From: Mangrovihabitans endophyticus
GTDB lineage: Bacteria > Actinomycetota > Actinomycetes > Mycobacteriales > Micromonosporaceae
Direction of reading: 5' to 3'
NCBI RefSeq assembly: GCF_014646155.1
Contig: NZ_BMMX01000011.1
Coordinates: forward strand, 1 to 64,000
Length of the DNA: 64,000 nucleotides
In this document: positions 18,009 through 27,433 of the stretch, in pieces
Layout: the number at the start of each line of letters is the position of its first letter
Numbering within the stretch: the stretch's first letter is position 1
Made by a program: the position numbers and the translations under genes
The notes under the pieces: generated by a model
Database searches by the model: none
What the model saw: only the letters and a program-made list of their open reading frames with translations
Told to the model about the DNA's origin: nothing

Positions 18009-18968
18009 TTACAGCTCGACGAATGAGGCGATGAAGCGTTCGGCGTCCAGCGCGGCCGCGCAGCCGGTGCCGGATGCGGTGATGGCCTGGCGGTAGGTGT
18101 GGTCCACCAGGTCGCCGGCCGCGAAGACGCCCGGCAGGTTGGTGCGCGTGCTGGGGTGGTCGACCTTGACATACCCGTCCTCGTCCAGATCGACCTGCCC
18201 TCGGAGCAGTTCGCTGCGCGGATCGTGGCCGATCGCCACGAAGACGCCGGTGACGTCGAGCACGCGGGTCTCGCCGGTCTGCGTGTCGCGCAACCGGGCG
18301 CCCACCACCTTGCCGTCCTCGCCGAGGATCTCGTCGATCACCGAGTTCCAGGCGACCTTGATCTTCGGGTTCGCCAACGCGCGGGCGGCCATGACCTTGC
18401 TCGCCCGGAACGAGTCGCGACGGTGCACGATCGTCACCGAGGCGGCGAACCGGGTCAGGAAGGTGGCCTCCTCCATCGCGGAGTCGCCACCGCCGACGAC
18501 CACGATGTCCTGGTCGCGGAAGAAGAAGCCGTCGCAGGTCGCACAGGACGACACACCGTGGCCGAGCAGTTCCTGCTCGCCGGGCACGCCCAGCGGTCGC
18601 CACGCGGACCCGGTGGCCAGAATGACCGCCCGGGCGAAGTATTCCGTCTCGCCGACGAAGACCGTCTTCAGGCCCTCGGTGCCCGGCTCCGTGGGACGCT
18701 CGCCCAACTCCACGCGGGTCACGTCGTCGGTGATGAACTCGGCGCCGAAGCGCTCGGCCTGCTTGCGCATGCTGTCCATCAGCTCGGGGCCCATGATCCC
18801 GTCCGGGTGGCCCGGGAAGTTCTCCACTTCGGTGGTGGTCATCAGCGCGCCGCCGGACTGCACGCCTTCGATGACGAGCGGCTTGAGGTTCGCCCGGGCG
18901 GCGTACAGCGCCGCGGTATAACCGGACGGCCCCGAGCCGATGATGATCAGGTTCCGGACCTCGTCCAC
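18009..18968 (-). CDS. trxB: Thioredoxin-disulfide reductase
   Basis: An FAD-dependent, NADPH-using low-molecular-weight thioredoxin reductase of 319 residues, with the FAD motif [18 protein letters not shown] (near residues 9-26), the redox pair CATC in SCATCDG (about 138-144) and the NADPH motif [15 protein letters not shown] 18968 is preferred over ATG 18983, because GGAGGAG lies between them at a proper distance. It supplies electrons to TrxA encoded immediately downstream. Confidence 0.96.
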   Translation of the reverse strand: MDEVRNLIIIGSGPSGYTAALYAARANLKPLVIEGVQSGGALMTTTEVENFPGHPDGIMGPELMDSMRKQAERFGAEFITDDVTRVELGERPTEPGTEGLKTVFVGETEYFARAVILATGSAWRPLGVPGEQELLGHGVSSCATCDGFFFRDQDIVVVGGGDSAMEEATFLTRFAASVTIVHRRDSFRASKVMAARALANPKIKVAWNSVIDEILGEDGKVVGARLRDTQTGETRVLDVTGVFVAIGHDPRSELLRGQVDLDEDGYVKVDHPSTRTNLPGVFAAGDLVDHTYRQAITASGTGCAAALDAERFIASFVEL

Positions 18969-19062
18969 TGCCGACTCCTCCATCTGCTCGCGCCGGGGCT
19001 ACCGGCGACTTTCGCACGCTAGAACCCAGGATAGGAAGTCGCCATTCCCCCACGACACTGTG

Positions 19063-19113
19063 CCTTCCGACTCACCGGGCCTTCCGACTCACCGGGCCTT
19101 CCGACTCACCGGG
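19063..19113. repeat. Three exact copies of a 17-bp direct repeat
   Basis: CCTTCCGACTCACCGGG occurs three times head to tail (19063-19079, 19080-19096, 19097-19113) between the anti-sigma gene and trxB. Function unknown. Confidence 0.9.
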
Positions 19114-19140
19114 GGCGGCTCGGCGCCGTGCGGGCGCGGA

Positions 19141-20091
19141 TCAGCGCACCGGCACTTTGGCGAGTTCGGCCGAGCCGGCACCGGGCGCGCCGCAGGTCGG
19201 GCTGCTGGCCTGCGCCCAGGTGCCGTTCGCCGCGACGAACCGAACGATCACCGCCGGCGCGCCGCGATAGCGGGCATAGTCCACGGTTCGCACCGTGATC
19301 GGCCCGGCGGCGTTGTCCCGCGCGACGGCGTCCAGGCAGGCGAGCAGGGCGGCGCGGGGCCGCAGCGGGTCGAGCGCGGCACTTGTCGCACCCGGCGATG
19401 ACCGGTCCAGACCGGGCGCGCCCTGGATGCCGGGGTCGGCGGGAGCGGTGAACGGCTGCACCACACCCGTGGCGAGCGTCGTCTCGTCGTAGTCGGTGCC
19501 GCTGGTGGTGACCAGATCGGGGGCGGGAACTGCGGCGGCTCCCCCGGCCGCCTCCGCCGATTCCGCCGGCGCGAACATCGGCTCGGCGTGGTCGCTGGCC
19601 GCGGTCGACGACGCGGTGCCGGAGGATCGGACGAGCTGACCGACCGCGAAGCCGGCCACTGCGATCACCCCGGCCGCGACGGCAGCAGGCGCGGCCCAGC
19701 GCAGGCGGCGCCGCCGGGCCGCGGTGACATCGTTCCCGGCCCCGCTTCCCGGTACGGCGGAGAGGTGGCGCTGTGCGGGCGCGGTCGACGTGGCGGTGGG
19801 TACCGGGCGCGGTGCCGGATCCTCGGCGACCGCTCGCGCCGTAGGGGCGAACGCGGCGTCGATCCGGGCGGCGACGTCGTCCGGCATGGGTTCGGGAATC
19901 TCGGACAGGGCGCGCAATTGCTCGCCCACGGAAGCCATGCCGGCGGCCAGCGAATCACGCGCGGCACGCCACGCGGCGTCGTCGGCGACCAGCCGCGCGA
20001 CGACCGGCTCGTCCGGGGTGCCGTCCAGCGCGCCGCCGAGGTAATCGGCCAGCAGGTCGAGATCGACCTCGCGGTGCTCGTGCCCGGTCAC
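19141..20091 (-). CDS. Putative membrane anti-sigma factor for the adjacent ECF sigma factor
   Basis: The 316-residue protein has a cytoplasmic N-terminal helix bundle starting DLDLLADYLGGALDGTPDEP (10-29), one membrane segment (about 133-155, WAAPAAVAAGVIAVAGFAVG) and an extracellular domain with two cysteines. No zinc-binding HxxxCxxC motif is seen. It overlaps sigM by 4 bp and takes the same place as the anti-SigM gene (Rv3912) in mycobacteria. Holding SigM at the membrane is inferred from that context. Confidence 0.8.
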   Translation of the reverse strand: MTGHEHREVDLDLLADYLGGALDGTPDEPVVARLVADDAAWRAARDSLAAGMASVGEQLRALSEIPEPMPDDVAARIDAAFAPTARAVAEDPAPRPVPTATSTAPAQRHLSAVPGSGAGNDVTAARRRRLRWAAPAAVAAGVIAVAGFAVGQLVRSSGTASSTAASDHAEPMFAPAESAEAAGGAAAVPAPDLVTTSGTDYDETTLATGVVQPFTAPADPGIQGAPGLDRSSPGATSAALDPLRPRAALLACLDAVARDNAAGPITVRTVDYARYRGAPAVIVRFVAANGTWAQASSPTCGAPGAGSAELAKVPVR

Positions 20092-20807
20092 CGGCCTCCC
20101 CTCCCCTCGCGTGCGGACGTCGTTGGTGAGACGGCACCGGATGGCGTGTGGTTCCCGGAGGAATCGTGATCACCGTCTCCGCCCCGCAGATGTCCGAGCG
20201 CGGCGGCCATCCGGGCCCGCCCGCGGGCACAGCGGCTCTTGATCGTTCCCTCGGCGACGTCCAGGATCTCCGCCGCCTCGGCCACGGCGTAGCCCTGCAC
20301 GTCCACCAGCACGAGGGCGGCACGCTGCTCGGGTGGCAGGGCGGCGAGCGCGGACCGGACGTCCATCGCCGCATCGTGGTCGGGCGCGGGCGCGGCGGGT
20401 TCCGGGGCCGCGGGCCGCGACTCCGCGGGCCGGGTGCCGTCGGGCAGCGGCACGGTCGGATGGCTGCGCCGTCGCCGGAGTCGATCCAGGCAGGCGTTCA
20501 CCACGATGCGGTGCAACCAGGTGGTGACCATGGATTCGCCACGGAAGCGTGGCGCCGCGCGGTGCGCGGACAGCAGCGCGTCCTGCACCGCGTCGGCCGC
20601 ATCCTCGCGATCGCCGATCGTGCGCACCGCGACCGCCCACAGCCGGTCCCGGTGGCGCCGGACCAGCTCCGCGAACGCCTCCGGATCGCCGTCGACATGG
20701 GCGCGCAGAAGCTCGGCATCGGTCGGCCCCGACTCGTCCATGCCGGAGCGATCCGCGGCGAAGCCTTCCGCGCGGGAGTCGTGGGATGCCGGGTCGGCGG
20801 AGTTCAC
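20088..20807 (-). CDS. sigM: ECF RNA polymerase sigma factor (SigM-like)
   Basis: A 239-residue ECF sigma factor with region 2 (about 42-117, including DRLWAVAVRTIGDREDAADA and the WLHRIVVNACLDRLRRRR end) and region 4 (about 150-215, PPEQRAALVLVDVQGYAVAE and the GTIKSRCARGRARM recognition helix). The linker is Pro/Ala-rich and the acidic C-terminal tail is disordered. GTG 20807 is used; ATG at residue 23 is an alternative. It is translationally coupled to the anti-sigma gene. SigM in relatives responds to envelope stress; its regulon here is unknown. Confidence 0.9.
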   Translation of the reverse strand: MNSADPASHDSRAEGFAADRSGMDESGPTDAELLRAHVDGDPEAFAELVRRHRDRLWAVAVRTIGDREDAADAVQDALLSAHRAAPRFRGESMVTTWLHRIVVNACLDRLRRRRSHPTVPLPDGTRPAESRPAAPEPAAPAPDHDAAMDVRSALAALPPEQRAALVLVDVQGYAVAEAAEILDVAEGTIKSRCARGRARMAAALGHLRGGDGDHDSSGNHTPSGAVSPTTSAREGRGGR

Positions 20808-20860
20808 GCCAGCAATCTACCGATTCGCGCGGCCGGTCGGCCGAGGCCGTCGCCGCTCGG

Positions 20861-22408
20861 TCAGTAACCCTCGACGGAGATCTTGTTGATGTCCACCCGG
20901 TAGCCGCCCCGACCATCGTCGGCCTCGGGCAGGTCGGTGAGGAAGACCAGAACGTACTGATACTTCTGCGCGTCGTCGAAGACGGTGAAGACCTTCTGCG
21001 TGCCGTCCGTCGTCACCGGGTCGCCGAGCTTCTTGTACGTCTTGACGATCTGGTCGTCGCCCTCGGTGTTGTCACCGGGGTCGTCCGGACCCCACATGAT
21101 CTGCATCGTCACGCCGGGCGCCGACGTCTCCACGCTGAGGTCGGCGATGGTGCGCGGGGTGCCGAGGTTGATCAGCACGCCCATGCCGGCCTTCTGGTTG
21201 CCGAAGTTCGACTGCTTGAACCGCTGGGTCTTCCACGCGGTGTCGCCGTCGCCGTCGACGGTGTTCGTCGCCTCGCCGGTGTCGGCACGCGTGCCCTGCG
21301 GCGGGTCGACGATGCGCACCATGTCGCCGGTCAGCGGGATGTTCTTGGGTGTGGGCGAGTCGGTGGGCCCGCCGTCCTTCTGCTGCTGCGAGTCACCGGA
21401 TGTGCCCGCACCAGCCGGTGCGGTGTTGGCCTGCGTGGTCTCGGTCGGCGAGGCCTGGCCCGAGTTGGTGATCGCCCGGATGCCGAACACCAGGCCGACG
21501 ACCGCGATCACGACGAGCGCACCGACACCCAGCACGATCTTGCGCGTGCTGCGCACCGGCTCGACCGCGTTGCTTTCGGTGAACCGCAGCGGGCCGACGT
21601 CTTCGTAGTCGTCCGCCGCGTCCAGGCGGGCCAGCTCGGCCGCGAGCGCGTCCGCCTCCGGCGCCGCCACTCGCTGGTCCAGCAGGTCCATGGTCAGGTC
21701 GTCCAGGTAGGCAGGCACGCCGGCGCGCATCTGCCGTGGCGTGGTGAGGTTGCCCGCCGCGTCGCGGTTGGCGTCCGGCAGCGCGGACCGCCCGGCCTCC
21801 TGGTGCGGCCAGCGCCCGGTCAGCGCGTAGTAGAGGACACCGCCGACCTTGCGCACGTCGGTCTCGGTGCTGTCCGCCGAGTCGGCGCGGGCGTCGGCCA
21901 GCACCACGCGGCCGTCGTCGCCGATCAGCGTGGTGCCCGGATGCACGTTGCCGTGCACCATGCCGGTGGCGTGCACCGCGGCCAGCGCATCGGCCAGCGC
22001 CCGCGCGATCGCGGTGGCCCGGGCTGCGTCCATCGGCCCGTCCGTGCCGACCATCTCGCGCAGCGCCACCCCGTCGACCCACTCGCGGACCACGTAGGCC
22101 CGGCCGCCCTCGTCGATCGCGTCATAGACGCCGACCAGGTTGGGGTGGATGACGCGGCTCGCGTCGACTGCGGCCTGCAGCATCTCGGTGGCGGAGTCGC
22201 CACCGGGACGCCGGAGCACCACGGCCACCGGACGCCGGAGGATGACGTCGGAACCGCGCCAGACCTGACGGCCGGCGCTGTCGTCGTTGACGTGCTCCTC
22301 GAGCTGGTAACGCTCGGCCAGGATCTCGCCGACGGTGGGTGTACCGAAGGTCATGACCGGACCGGCCTCATCAGCCTCGGTCTCCCGGCCTTCGCCGACC
22401 TGCGTCAC
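20861..22408 (-). CDS. Membrane pseudokinase with extracellular discoidin-like domain
   Basis: The 515-residue protein has a protein-kinase-like cytoplasmic domain (about 28-275), one membrane segment (about 291-310), a Ser/Thr/Pro linker and an extracellular domain (about 375-515) like F5/8 type C domains. Kinase residues are lost: the VAIK lysine is missing (VAVVL, 61-65), HRD reads HGN (152-154) and DFG reads DAR (172-174). In M. tuberculosis the corresponding pseudokinase is fused to MurJ (Rv3910) and, when phosphorylated by PknB, recruits FhaA. Here it is a separate gene downstream of murJ. GTG 22408 follows GGGAGGA; the frame is open to 22648. Confidence 0.85.
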   Translation of the reverse strand: MTQVGEGRETEADEAGPVMTFGTPTVGEILAERYQLEEHVNDDSAGRQVWRGSDVILRRPVAVVLRRPGGDSATEMLQAAVDASRVIHPNLVGVYDAIDEGGRAYVVREWVDGVALREMVGTDGPMDAARATAIARALADALAAVHATGMVHGNVHPGTTLIGDDGRVVLADARADSADSTETDVRKVGGVLYYALTGRWPHQEAGRSALPDANRDAAGNLTTPRQMRAGVPAYLDDLTMDLLDQRVAAPEADALAAELARLDAADDYEDVGPLRFTESNAVEPVRSTRKIVLGVGALVVIAVVGLVFGIRAITNSGQASPTETTQANTAPAGAGTSGDSQQQKDGGPTDSPTPKNIPLTGDMVRIVDPPQGTRADTGEATNTVDGDGDTAWKTQRFKQSNFGNQKAGMGVLINLGTPRTIADLSVETSAPGVTMQIMWGPDDPGDNTEGDDQIVKTYKKLGDPVTTDGTQKVFTVFDDAQKYQYVLVFLTDLPEADDGRGGYRVDINKISVEGY

Positions 22409-22453
22409 CCGTCCTCCCTCGATGCTGCGCCACGGATCCGTGGCTGGCGTCTG

Positions 22454-22479
22454 CGTCGGCCACGGGTCCGTGGCCGACG
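22454..22479. repeat. 12-bp-arm palindrome between murJ and pseudokinase gene
   Basis: Arms 22454-22465 and 22468-22479 are exact reverse complements with a 2-base centre. It sits in the 297-bp gap between the genes. It could be an attenuating hairpin or an operator. Confidence 0.6.
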
Positions 22480-22681
22480 TCCACCGTGGGGCTGCCCGCC
22501 CGTGGTGGTTCACCGCGGGTCGCGGACCCCCGGCACGATACGGTCGATGGTGCTGGTGCGGTCGTGTCCATAGCGACCATACCCGCCCGCGGCTACGAGG
22601 CCACAGGTCATCCCCTGGCGCGGCCTCGCCCCGCGCCTGCCTGCGCACGCACGGATGAGCGGGAAGTCGCAGCTCATCGAG

Positions 22682-22702
22682 TTTTCCACAGCTTGTGCAC
22701 AG
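22682..22702 (+). other. DnaA-box-like composite site
   Basis: TTTTCCACA (22682-22690, one mismatch to the DnaA box), three bases, then TGTGCACAG (22694-22702). It lies just downstream of murJ in a gap otherwise without features. It matches the arrangement at 2206. Confidence 0.5.
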
Positions 22703-22705
22703 GGC

Positions 22706-24484
22706 TCAACGGCCGAGCTTGCGGCGGACCGTCCCGACAACCTGTCCGACCTCACGGACCCGCAACATGGTCGCGGCGACGAGGTAGGTGATCATGATCG
22801 CGGCGCCGCCGACCGCGAGTCGCACGAAGGCCTCCGTCCGGTCCGGGGTGTCGCCACCCGGCAGCAGACCCACGATCAGCCAGCCCACCAGCGCGGCGGC
22901 CAGCGCGGCGGCGAGCACCTTCGCCAGACCGGCCACCATCGAGCCGAGGTCGAGGCGGCCGATCCGGCGGCGCAACACGGCCAGCGAGATCAGCGCGGAC
23001 AGCACGTAGGACAAGGCGTTGCCGAAGGTCATTCCGGCGGCCGCGAGGCTCTGCGGCAGCACCACGAAGAACACCAGGTACGCCGCGATCCGCAAGCCCA
23101 CCACCGGCAGGTTGATCAGGGCGACGGTCTTGTTGCCCTTGAGCGAGTAGAACGCGTACGTGCAGAGATAGCTGATGGACAACGGCATGACCGCGAACGC
23201 GGCCACCGCCAGGACGTCGCCCGTCGCGTACGCCGTACGCGGCAGATAGGCGCCGCCCTGGAAGAGGAAGACGGCAATCGGGGTGCCCAGCACGCCGTAG
23301 ACCACCGCGATCGGGGCGAGCGCCGCCGCGGTGAGCCGGATGCCCCGGCTGAGGTCGGCGCTCACGTCGGCGAATCGGCCCTCGGCCGCCGCCGCGCTCA
23401 TCTTGGGCAGCAGGGCGGTCATCACCGACACCCCGATGATGCCGTGCGCCATCATGGTCAGCAGGTAGACGTTGTTGAAGGCGAGCACGCTGGCGCCGGT
23501 CTTACCGGACACCCGGCTGAGCAGGTTCACCACCACGAAGACGGCGATCTGGTTGGCCGTCACGTAACAGAGCATCCATCCGGCCAGCCGCCCGATCTCG
23601 CCAAGGCCGAGGCCGCGCGGATCCCACCACCACTTCCATCGGAATCCCACCCGACGCAGGGCCGGCAGCAGCCCCGCGGCCTGGGTGATCATGCCCAGCA
23701 GGGTGCCGCCGCCGATCAGCGCGATCCGGCCGGGTGTCATGTCGGCCGGGTCCAGGCCCTTGGCCGTACCGAAGGTGACGATGAAGATCCCGCAGGTCGC
23801 GATGACGACGAGGTTGTTCAGGATCGGTGCCCACATCGGCGCGGCGAAGTGTCCCCGCACGTTGAGCACTGCCGCGATCAGACCGGACAGGCCGGTGAAG
23901 AAGATGATCGGCAGCATCAGGTACGCCAGCGCGGTGACCAGGTCCCGATAGTCGCCGGGCGCGTTGCCCGACTGGATCAACGTGATCACCGGGGCGGCGA
24001 GCACCACCAGGGCGGTGGCCACGCCCAGGCTGACCACGGCGAAGGTGAGCAGCTTCTGGGTGTACGCCTGGCCGCGGTCCGGCTCCACCTGCCGCCGCCG
24101 GACCAGCAACGGGATCAGCACGCTGGACAGGATGCCGCCGAGCAACAGCTCGTAGAGCTGGGACGGAAGGAAATAGGCGCTGGTGTACGCGTCGCCGATG
24201 CCGGCGCCCAGGGTCATGCCGATCAGCATGTTGCGGACGAAGCCGATCAACCGGCTGACCATGGTGCCGATCGCCATGATCGCGCTCTGTCCGGTGGTGC
24301 CGGAACCCTCGTCCGAGCCGCCCGGCTCGGACGGCGCCGGCGGATCCTGCGGCGGCAACGCCTGGTCCTGTGCGGCGCCGGCGCCGGGCACCGGTTCGTC
24401 GTCGATCGAGATCAGCGTCGCGCCGTCACCCGGCGGCGGATCACCGTCGGCCGCGTGCGCGCTCCGGTACAACCCACCGGTCAC
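22706..24484 (-). CDS. murJ: Lipid II flippase MurJ
   Basis: MurJ (MviN) flips lipid II across the membrane for peptidoglycan synthesis. The 592-residue protein has a disordered N-terminus (1-68), then about 14 membrane segments of the MOP superfamily, with conserved VSRLIGFVRNMLIG (about 76-89) and GDAYTSAYFLP at the start of the transport core. There is no fused kinase domain, unlike mycobacterial MviN; the pseudokinase is the next gene. GTG 24484 is preceded by AGGAGG. Confidence 0.95.
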   Translation of the reverse strand: MTGGLYRSAHAADGDPPPGDGATLISIDDEPVPGAGAAQDQALPPQDPPAPSEPGGSDEGSGTTGQSAIMAIGTMVSRLIGFVRNMLIGMTLGAGIGDAYTSAYFLPSQLYELLLGGILSSVLIPLLVRRRQVEPDRGQAYTQKLLTFAVVSLGVATALVVLAAPVITLIQSGNAPGDYRDLVTALAYLMLPIIFFTGLSGLIAAVLNVRGHFAAPMWAPILNNLVVIATCGIFIVTFGTAKGLDPADMTPGRIALIGGGTLLGMITQAAGLLPALRRVGFRWKWWWDPRGLGLGEIGRLAGWMLCYVTANQIAVFVVVNLLSRVSGKTGASVLAFNNVYLLTMMAHGIIGVSVMTALLPKMSAAAAEGRFADVSADLSRGIRLTAAALAPIAVVYGVLGTPIAVFLFQGGAYLPRTAYATGDVLAVAAFAVMPLSISYLCTYAFYSLKGNKTVALINLPVVGLRIAAYLVFFVVLPQSLAAAGMTFGNALSYVLSALISLAVLRRRIGRLDLGSMVAGLAKVLAAALAAALVGWLIVGLLPGGDTPDRTEAFVRLAVGGAAIMITYLVAATMLRVREVGQVVGTVRRKLGR

Positions 24485-24533
24485 ACCAGCCTCCTGTCGT
24501 CCGGCACCGAACGCTCACGATAGTGGCCGCGCC

Positions 24534-25427
24534 TCACACGTGGCGGCGCAGGAGGGTGCCGGGGACGGCGCCGGCCAGGGTCTCCACCATCCAGCACGCC
24601 TCCAGCGGCACCAACGGCTCGCTCAACGCGTCCAGCACCGTCGGATGATCACAGCCCGCTTCGGTCAGCGCGCCCAGCAGGTCTGTGACCGGGCGCAGAT
24701 CGCCGGTGTCCGCGATGTGCCGGGCCAGCGGACGGGTGCCGGAGTACATCCCGTCATGCGGCACGCGGGACAGTTTGCCGGCGGCCAGGCGCATCAGGTC
24801 GGCCAGGCCCTCGTGCGGGAAACGGGAATCCGCACGGACCTCCGGGCCGCCGGAGGCCGGAGCCGCGTACGCCGCGATGGTCGCCTCGTCCAGCACATGG
24901 GGTGACGGCACCGGTGGTTGCGGCCACCAGCTCTCCGCGGCGAACAGCGGCAGCGGGGTCTGCTCGGGCAGGCACGGTGGCGGCGGCGTGACGTCGCGCC
25001 GCAGCGACCGGTACGCCACCTCGCGCATCGCCGCGATCGCCTGTTCGTCATCCTCGGCACGGGCCGGCGCGTACGCCGAGAGCAACGCCACCACCAGGCC
25101 GGGGTGCGGCAGCGTCGGATCCTCCAACGCGATCAGCCGGGCGCACAGATCGAGTTCGTGCCAGCGCAGCGCCGCCGGGTGCGGGCGTCCGGGCACCGTC
25201 CAGCCGAGTTGCACCGGCTCGCTGGACGCCGGCTGACGCAGGCCCAGGGACTGTTCGCCGGTGACCGGATCGACGTCCAGCACCAGCGCGTACCCGCCGG
25301 TGACCGGAAAGACGGCACGCAGCGGGGCGTGGTCGAGCGCGTCAGCGTCGTCGCTGCGCAGCCGCGCCCAGAATCGCGGGTCCTCGCTGAGGCGGATCAG
25401 TGACTCGGTGACGGGCACGCGGTCCAT
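24534..25427 (-). CDS. Conserved hypothetical protein
   Basis: A 297-residue soluble protein with no signal peptide or membrane segment, probably all-helical with Pro/Trp-rich loops (for example PPPPCLPEQTPLPLF and ESWWPQPPVPSPHV). It was not recognised as a known family. It lies upstream of murJ in the same direction and diverges from cca; the 49-bp gap to murJ allows co-transcription. No function is proposed. Confidence 0.75.
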   Translation of the reverse strand: MDRVPVTESLIRLSEDPRFWARLRSDDADALDHAPLRAVFPVTGGYALVLDVDPVTGEQSLGLRQPASSEPVQLGWTVPGRPHPAALRWHELDLCARLIALEDPTLPHPGLVVALLSAYAPARAEDDEQAIAAMREVAYRSLRRDVTPPPPCLPEQTPLPLFAAESWWPQPPVPSPHVLDEATIAAYAAPASGGPEVRADSRFPHEGLADLMRLAAGKLSRVPHDGMYSGTRPLARHIADTGDLRPVTDLLGALTEAGCDHPTVLDALSEPLVPLEACWMVETLAGAVPGTLLRRHV

Positions 25428-25476
25428 CCTGCCCGCTGCGTTCTCCCGCTGCCACGACCGATATCCTGGTCATCCC

Positions 25477-26907
25477 ATGTCTGTGTTGAATTCCGCTCAG
25501 CGCAACGCCGTCGCGGAGCTGTTGCGGGTCTCCCCTGTCTCGGATGAACTCGGGCGGCGATTCGCCGCGGCCGGCCACGAGTTGCACCTGGTCGGCGGCT
25601 CCGTGCGCGACGCGTTGCTCGGCCGCCTCGGCGATGATCTGGACTTCTGCACGGACGCGCGGCCGGAGCAGACGCTCGCCGTGGTGAAGGGGTGGGCGGA
25701 GGCGATCTGGGAGACCGGCCGCGAGTTCGGCACCATCGGCGTGCAGAAGGCCGGCTTGCGGATCGAGATCACCACGTTCCGGGCGGAGGCGTACGACGGG
25801 ATCAGCCGCAACCCGGTGGTGGCCTACGGCGACAACCTGCTGGACGATCTGCGGCGCCGCGACTTCACCATCAACGCGATGGCCGTGTCGGTGCCCGGAC
25901 ACGAGTTCACCGACCCGTACGGGGGTCTGCAGGATCTCGCCGCACGAGTGATCCGGACACCGGATTCGCCCGAAATGTCCTTTGGCGACGATCCACTGCG
26001 GATGCTGCGCGCCGCACGCTTCGCGGCAAAGCTCCGGTTCGCCCCCGATCCCGCGGTGGTCGCCGCGATGACCGCGATGGCGGCGGACCTCGACCGGATC
26101 ACCGCCGAGCGGATCCGTGACGAGTTCACCAAGCTGCTCTGCGGCGCCGACCCGGTCACCGGGTTGCGGATGCTCGTGGACACCGGGCTCGCCGACCGGT
26201 TCCTGCCCGAGCTGTCCGGCCTGAAACTGGAGATCGACGAGCACGCCCAGCACAAGGACGTCTACGAGCACACGTTGATCGTGGTCGCCAACGCCGTGCG
26301 CCTGGAGAACGGCGGCGCGCCGGACTTCACGCTCCGGATGGCCGCGCTGATGCACGACGTGGGGAAGCCGGCCACCAAGGAGGTCGGCCGCGACGGGCGG
26401 GTCAGCTTCCACCACCACGAGGTGGTCGGTGCGCGGCTCACCAAGCAGCGCATGAAGGCGCTGCGATACCCCAAGGACGTCACGTCCGATGTGGTCCAGC
26501 TTGTCGCGCTGCACCTGCGCTTCTACGGGTACGGGCGCGGCGAGTGGACCGATTCGGCGGTGCGCCGGTACGTGACCGACGCCGGTGACCTGCTTCCCCG
26601 CCTGCATAAGCTCACCCGGTCCGACTGCACCACCCGCAACCGGCGCAAGGCGGCGGCGTTGTCGGCGGACTACGACGCGCTGGAGGCGCGGATCGCGCGG
26701 CTGCAGGCCGACGAGGATCTCGCCCGGGTACGCCCGGACCTGGACGGCAACGCGATCATGGAGCTTCTCGGCGTACCGCCCGGACCGGTCGTGGGCCGGG
26801 CGTGGAAGCACCTGAAGGAGCTGCGGCTGGAGCGCGGCCCGCTGGCCCGTGAGGAGGCCGAGGCGGAGCTGTTGACGTGGGCGCGCGAGCAGGGACACCT
26901 GTCCTGA
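25477..26907 (+). CDS. cca: CCA tRNA nucleotidyltransferase (PcnA/Cca family)
   Basis: The enzyme adds or repairs the 3' CCA of tRNAs. The 476-residue protein has the nucleotidyltransferase motif LVGGSVRDALLGRLGDDLDF (about residues 38-57), the arginine motif DLRRRDFTINAMA, the RNA-binding core with GDDPLRMLRAARFAAKL and an HD domain (HDVGKP, about 290-295) with likely phosphohydrolase activity. This is the Rv3907c type. ATG 25477 is chosen; the upstream frame is antisense to the divergent gene. Confidence 0.95.
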   Translation: MSVLNSAQRNAVAELLRVSPVSDELGRRFAAAGHELHLVGGSVRDALLGRLGDDLDFCTDARPEQTLAVVKGWAEAIWETGREFGTIGVQKAGLRIEITTFRAEAYDGISRNPVVAYGDNLLDDLRRRDFTINAMAVSVPGHEFTDPYGGLQDLAARVIRTPDSPEMSFGDDPLRMLRAARFAAKLRFAPDPAVVAAMTAMAADLDRITAERIRDEFTKLLCGADPVTGLRMLVDTGLADRFLPELSGLKLEIDEHAQHKDVYEHTLIVVANAVRLENGGAPDFTLRMAALMHDVGKPATKEVGRDGRVSFHHHEVVGARLTKQRMKALRYPKDVTSDVVQLVALHLRFYGYGRGEWTDSAVRRYVTDAGDLLPRLHKLTRSDCTTRNRRKAAALSADYDALEARIARLQADEDLARVRPDLDGNAIMELLGVPPGPVVGRAWKHLKELRLERGPLAREEAEAELLTWAREQGHLS

Positions 26908-26952
26908 GTTCGGCGGCGCGGTTCTGTCACACCCTCGGGGCATGATGGGCAC

Positions 26953-27411
26953 ATGCGGTTGCTGGTGAGCTCCCCGGTCGGCGCTCTCGGCGTGCACGTC
27001 GAGGCGGGCACGGTGGTGGGGGTGCGTTTCGGCGCCACCGCCGGGACGTCCGAGCCGCATCCGGTCCGCGACGAGCTGAATGCCTACTTCGCCGGCGCGC
27101 TGACGTCGTTCACGACCCCGATGGAGTTTCGCGGCGGGTCCGCATTCGAGCGCGCGGTCTGGGCCGAGATCGCGCAGATCCCCTACGGCGAGACGGTGAC
27201 CTACGGCCAGATCGCCACGGCGCTCGGCGACCCCGGTGCCGCACGTGCCGTCGGCACCGCCTGCAATCACAATCCGTTGCCGGTGGTCGTCGCCTGTCAT
27301 CGCGTGGTGGGCGCGGGCGGCAAGATGGTCGGCTTCGGTGGTGGACTGGACCGCAAACGCCGGCTGCTGGAGCTGGAGGCGCGGGTCACCTTCCAGCGCT
27401 CCTGGGGATAG
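26953..27411 (+). CDS. ogt: Methylated-DNA--protein-cysteine S-methyltransferase
   Basis: A suicide enzyme that removes O6-alkyl groups from guanine. The 152-residue protein has the DNA-binding helix region IPYGETVTYGQIATALGDP and the active cysteine in VVACHRVVG (about residues 112-120). The usual proline before the cysteine (PCHRV) is Ala here. It lies 45 bp behind cca on the same strand. Confidence 0.93.
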   Translation: MRLLVSSPVGALGVHVEAGTVVGVRFGATAGTSEPHPVRDELNAYFAGALTSFTTPMEFRGGSAFERAVWAEIAQIPYGETVTYGQIATALGDPGAARAVGTACNHNPLPVVVACHRVVGAGGKMVGFGGGLDRKRRLLELEARVTFQRSWG

Positions 27412-27433
27412 TCAGCCGATCTCACGGGCCGCG

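Noticed and set aside
22655-24523. 622-codon plus-strand frame under murJ
   Set aside because: Antisense to a clear MurJ; His/Asp/Gln-rich composition is a typical shadow.
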